Positions 6,981 to 7,624 of a DNA stretch of 7,624 nt are shown here, piece after piece. The notes below the pieces were generated by a model. That model was not told where the DNA came from. It made no database searches and saw nothing but the letters and a program-made list of their open reading frames with translations. Both the position numbers and the translations under genes were made by a program. Numbering within the stretch: position 1 is the first letter of the stretch; every line of letters starts with the position of its first letter. Origin of the DNA: Methanomicrobiales archaeon (GTDB lineage: Archaea; Halobacteriota; Methanomicrobia; Methanomicrobiales; Methanoculleaceae); assembly GCA_012797575.1 (NCBI GenBank), contig JAAZOW010000141.1, positions 1 to 7,624 on the forward strand, in the 5' to 3' direction.

Positions 6981-6992
6981 TTTATTTAAATT
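6981..6992 (-). promoter_or_regulatory. TATA-box promoter of the S24e-S27ae-Kae1/Bud32-RdgB-L40e unit
   Basis: The minus strand reads AATTTAAATAAA, the only strong AT-rich element near the S24e start. Transcription about 25 bases further on would start near 6960, giving a leader of only a few bases to about ten before the ATG at 6953. That leader would hold little or no ribosome binding site, although AGGGAT is present in the DNA. No other strong TATA element is seen within the unit. Confidence 0.65.
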
Positions 6993-7019
6993 CTGGGGTT
7001 CTCGGGGCGAAGTGGGAAG

Positions 7020-7041
7020 TCCCCGGCCTAAAGACCGGGGA
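7020..7041. mobile_element. IS200/IS605-type terminal hairpin relic (no transposase beside it)
   Basis: A perfect seven-base-pair inverted repeat, TCCCCGG and CCGGGGA, encloses the loop CCTAAAGA. It is flanked by GGGAAG on the left and TGGAT on the right. The overall layout GAAG, CCCC stem, short AAAG or CTTTAG loop, GGGG stem, GGAT recalls the subterminal hairpins of IS200/IS605 and IS1341-type elements as I remember them from archaea, where the hairpin also forms part of the TnpB guide RNA. No tnpA or tnpB remains on either side, so this would be a solo end or MITE-like remnant. A plain terminator of an upstream gene is the alternative, but no T-run follows on either strand. Confidence 0.4.
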
Positions 7042-7052
7042 TGGATCTCTGT

Positions 7053-7075
7053 CACATTCTCTGATCAGAAATGTG
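7053..7075. repeat. Imperfect palindrome with two arms
   Basis: The sequence CACATT-C-TCTGA followed directly by TCAGA-AATGTG is an 11-base-pair inverted repeat broken only by one extra C at 7059. It lies 11 bases to the right of the GC hairpin and about 60 bases upstream of the S24e TATA box. It could be the binding site of a dimeric regulator or part of the same mobile-element remnant. Confidence 0.5.
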
Positions 7076-7236
7076 CGCAGATTGTGAAGGCACCATTTCA
7101 CGGTAATCCTTCAATCATCCTTGCCTGCGTTTGTCCCCCTCCTCACCCGTCCGTCCATCAACCTCACGATCACCCCTCAGCCACCCCATCAACAACCCCG
7201 CCGGCCCCGGCGCTCACCGTCGAGAGCCGCCGCTCC

Positions 7237-7394
7237 TCACCGGCCTTCTCCGCCCGAGAGCCGCTCCAGCGCCCGGATCCGGGCCTCAAACGCTTCGTCC
7301 TGCGCCTCCATCCGCGCGAGCGTCTTACAAATCCACTTCACATCCCGGTTCGTCTCGTAAGACCGAGTTCCCGGGTGGTCTTCTCGCCGGTCAT
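7237..7394 (-). pseudogene. Small coiled-coil protein gene broken by frameshift
   Basis: An ATG at 7394, well served by GGGGG seven bases upstream, begins MTGEKTTRELGLT and then hits a stop in frame. In the neighbouring frame the DNA goes on as ETNRDVKWICKTLARMEA, then QDEAFEARIRALERLSGGEGR and a stop at 7237. The second part is strongly heptad-like (L, M, F, I, L at a/d positions, charged elsewhere), so it is a short helical coiled coil. The whole is 158 bases, one short of 53 codons, so one missing base near 7353-7359 explains the break. Small proteins of this ETNRDVKWICxTL type seem to me to recur in methanogen accessory DNA, sometimes with a C-terminal membrane segment like holin accessory proteins, but I cannot name a family. 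Further frame changes downstream may hide the rest of the gene, to about 7115. Confidence 0.5.
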
Positions 7395-7427
7395 CCTGGT
7401 AACCCCCTTGAGGGATGATAGGGCGCC

Positions 7428-7440
7428 AAAACGAAAAAAC
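7428..7440 (-). terminator. T-rich terminator-like tract after the PIN-domain gene
   Basis: The minus strand reads GTTTTTTCGTTTT, 64 bases after the stop of the PIN-domain gene and before the small coiled-coil gene. Archaeal termination needs little more than such T-runs. No stable hairpin sits directly ahead of it. Confidence 0.45.
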
Positions 7441-7503
7441 CTGACCGTAATGGCTACACAGTGATCCGGTATGGCCTCTACGGCTGGTTCACCCTGGAAT
7501 TTC

Positions 7504-7624
7504 TCACCGCTCAATGTCTGCAGGCATCAGTCTCCCGCCGGGTGTTCTCTCAAAATCGCTGTCAAACGACACAAGCGCGAGGTTGTACTCAGCCGCTGCG
7601 GTATACTGATATGCGTCATCAAAA
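7504..7624 (-). CDS. PIN-domain protein, VapC-type toxin-like (C-terminal 39 residues, cut by window edge)
   Basis: Only the end of the protein is inside the window. It reads FDDAYQYTAAAEYNLALVSF, then DSDFERTPGGRLMPADIER and a stop. This is the usual close of a PIN nuclease: an acidic residue in (D)DAYQ, an alanine-rich helix, the strand LALVSFD with a D-x-DF motif that supplies the last acidic metal ligands, and a final strand naming a proline-aspartate pair (MPADI). PIN domains of this size are mostly VapC toxins that cut tRNA or rRNA and pair with a small antitoxin gene placed upstream, which here would be outside the window. A non-toxin PIN ribonuclease is possible. Confidence 0.8.
   Translation of the reverse strand, partial: FDDAYQYTAAAEYNLALVSFDSDFERTPGGRLMPADIER

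Noticed and set aside
7130..7230. C-rich plus-strand stretch that might suggest a G-quadruplex or tandem repeat
   Set aside because: The G-runs on the minus strand are irregular in spacing and length, and no repeat unit recurs; it is better explained as remains of the decayed coiled-coil gene.
1..7624. CRISPR array, tRNA or rRNA genes
   Set aside because: No regularly spaced repeats, no tRNA-like clover-leaf and no rRNA-like sequence were seen on either strand.

Overview
The window looks like part of a methanogenic archaeon's chromosome, most likely Methanomicrobiales and Methanoculleus-like. The evidence is archaeal-type ribosomal proteins (S24e, S27ae, L40e), a fused Kae1-Bud32 protein of the t6A machinery, TATA-box promoters, T-rich terminators and a GC-rich coding style. 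The genus is inferred from memory of the families; no search was run. Every gene I can support is on the minus strand, so transcription runs from high to low coordinates.

Right edge (7624 to about 7045): the C-terminal end of a VapC-like PIN-domain protein enters from outside. A T-rich terminator-like tract follows, then a small coiled-coil gene broken by at least one frameshift. Next come an imperfect palindrome and a strong GC hairpin that resembles an IS200/IS605-type end with no transposase beside it. This stretch reads as worn accessory DNA.

Centre (about 6995 to 4013): one compact housekeeping unit starts at a clear TATA box and runs S24e, S27ae, Kae1-Bud32 fusion, RdgB/HAM1-type NTP pyrophosphatase, L40e. 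A hairpin plus T-run closes it 27 bases after L40e. The L40e gene (48 codons) is easily missed because it is so short. The unit joins ribosome assembly, tRNA t6A37 modification and nucleotide-pool cleaning. The pyrophosphatase start is ambiguous: GTG with its own GAGG, or a CTG overlapping the Kae1-Bud32 stop.

Left-centre (3813 to 3252): a lipoprotein gene whose signal peptide and mature domain lie in different frames. The total length is a multiple of three plus one base, so a single extra base explains the break. Either the gene is a young pseudogene or the sequence has an indel error.

Left (2859 to 1): an ABC-exporter operon. A secreted, C-terminally anchored protein with Ig-like/CARDB-type repeats comes first, then a FtsX/MacB-type permease, then the N-terminal part of its ATPase, which is cut by the window edge. 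Short gaps and stop-embedded ribosome binding sites suggest translational coupling. About 390 bases upstream contain two candidate promoters and no convincing gene.

I did not find a clearly new multi-gene system. The points most worth checking are the orphan IS605-like hairpin above the ribosomal promoter, the decaying small coiled-coil gene, the frameshifted lipoprotein and the odd pyrophosphatase start.
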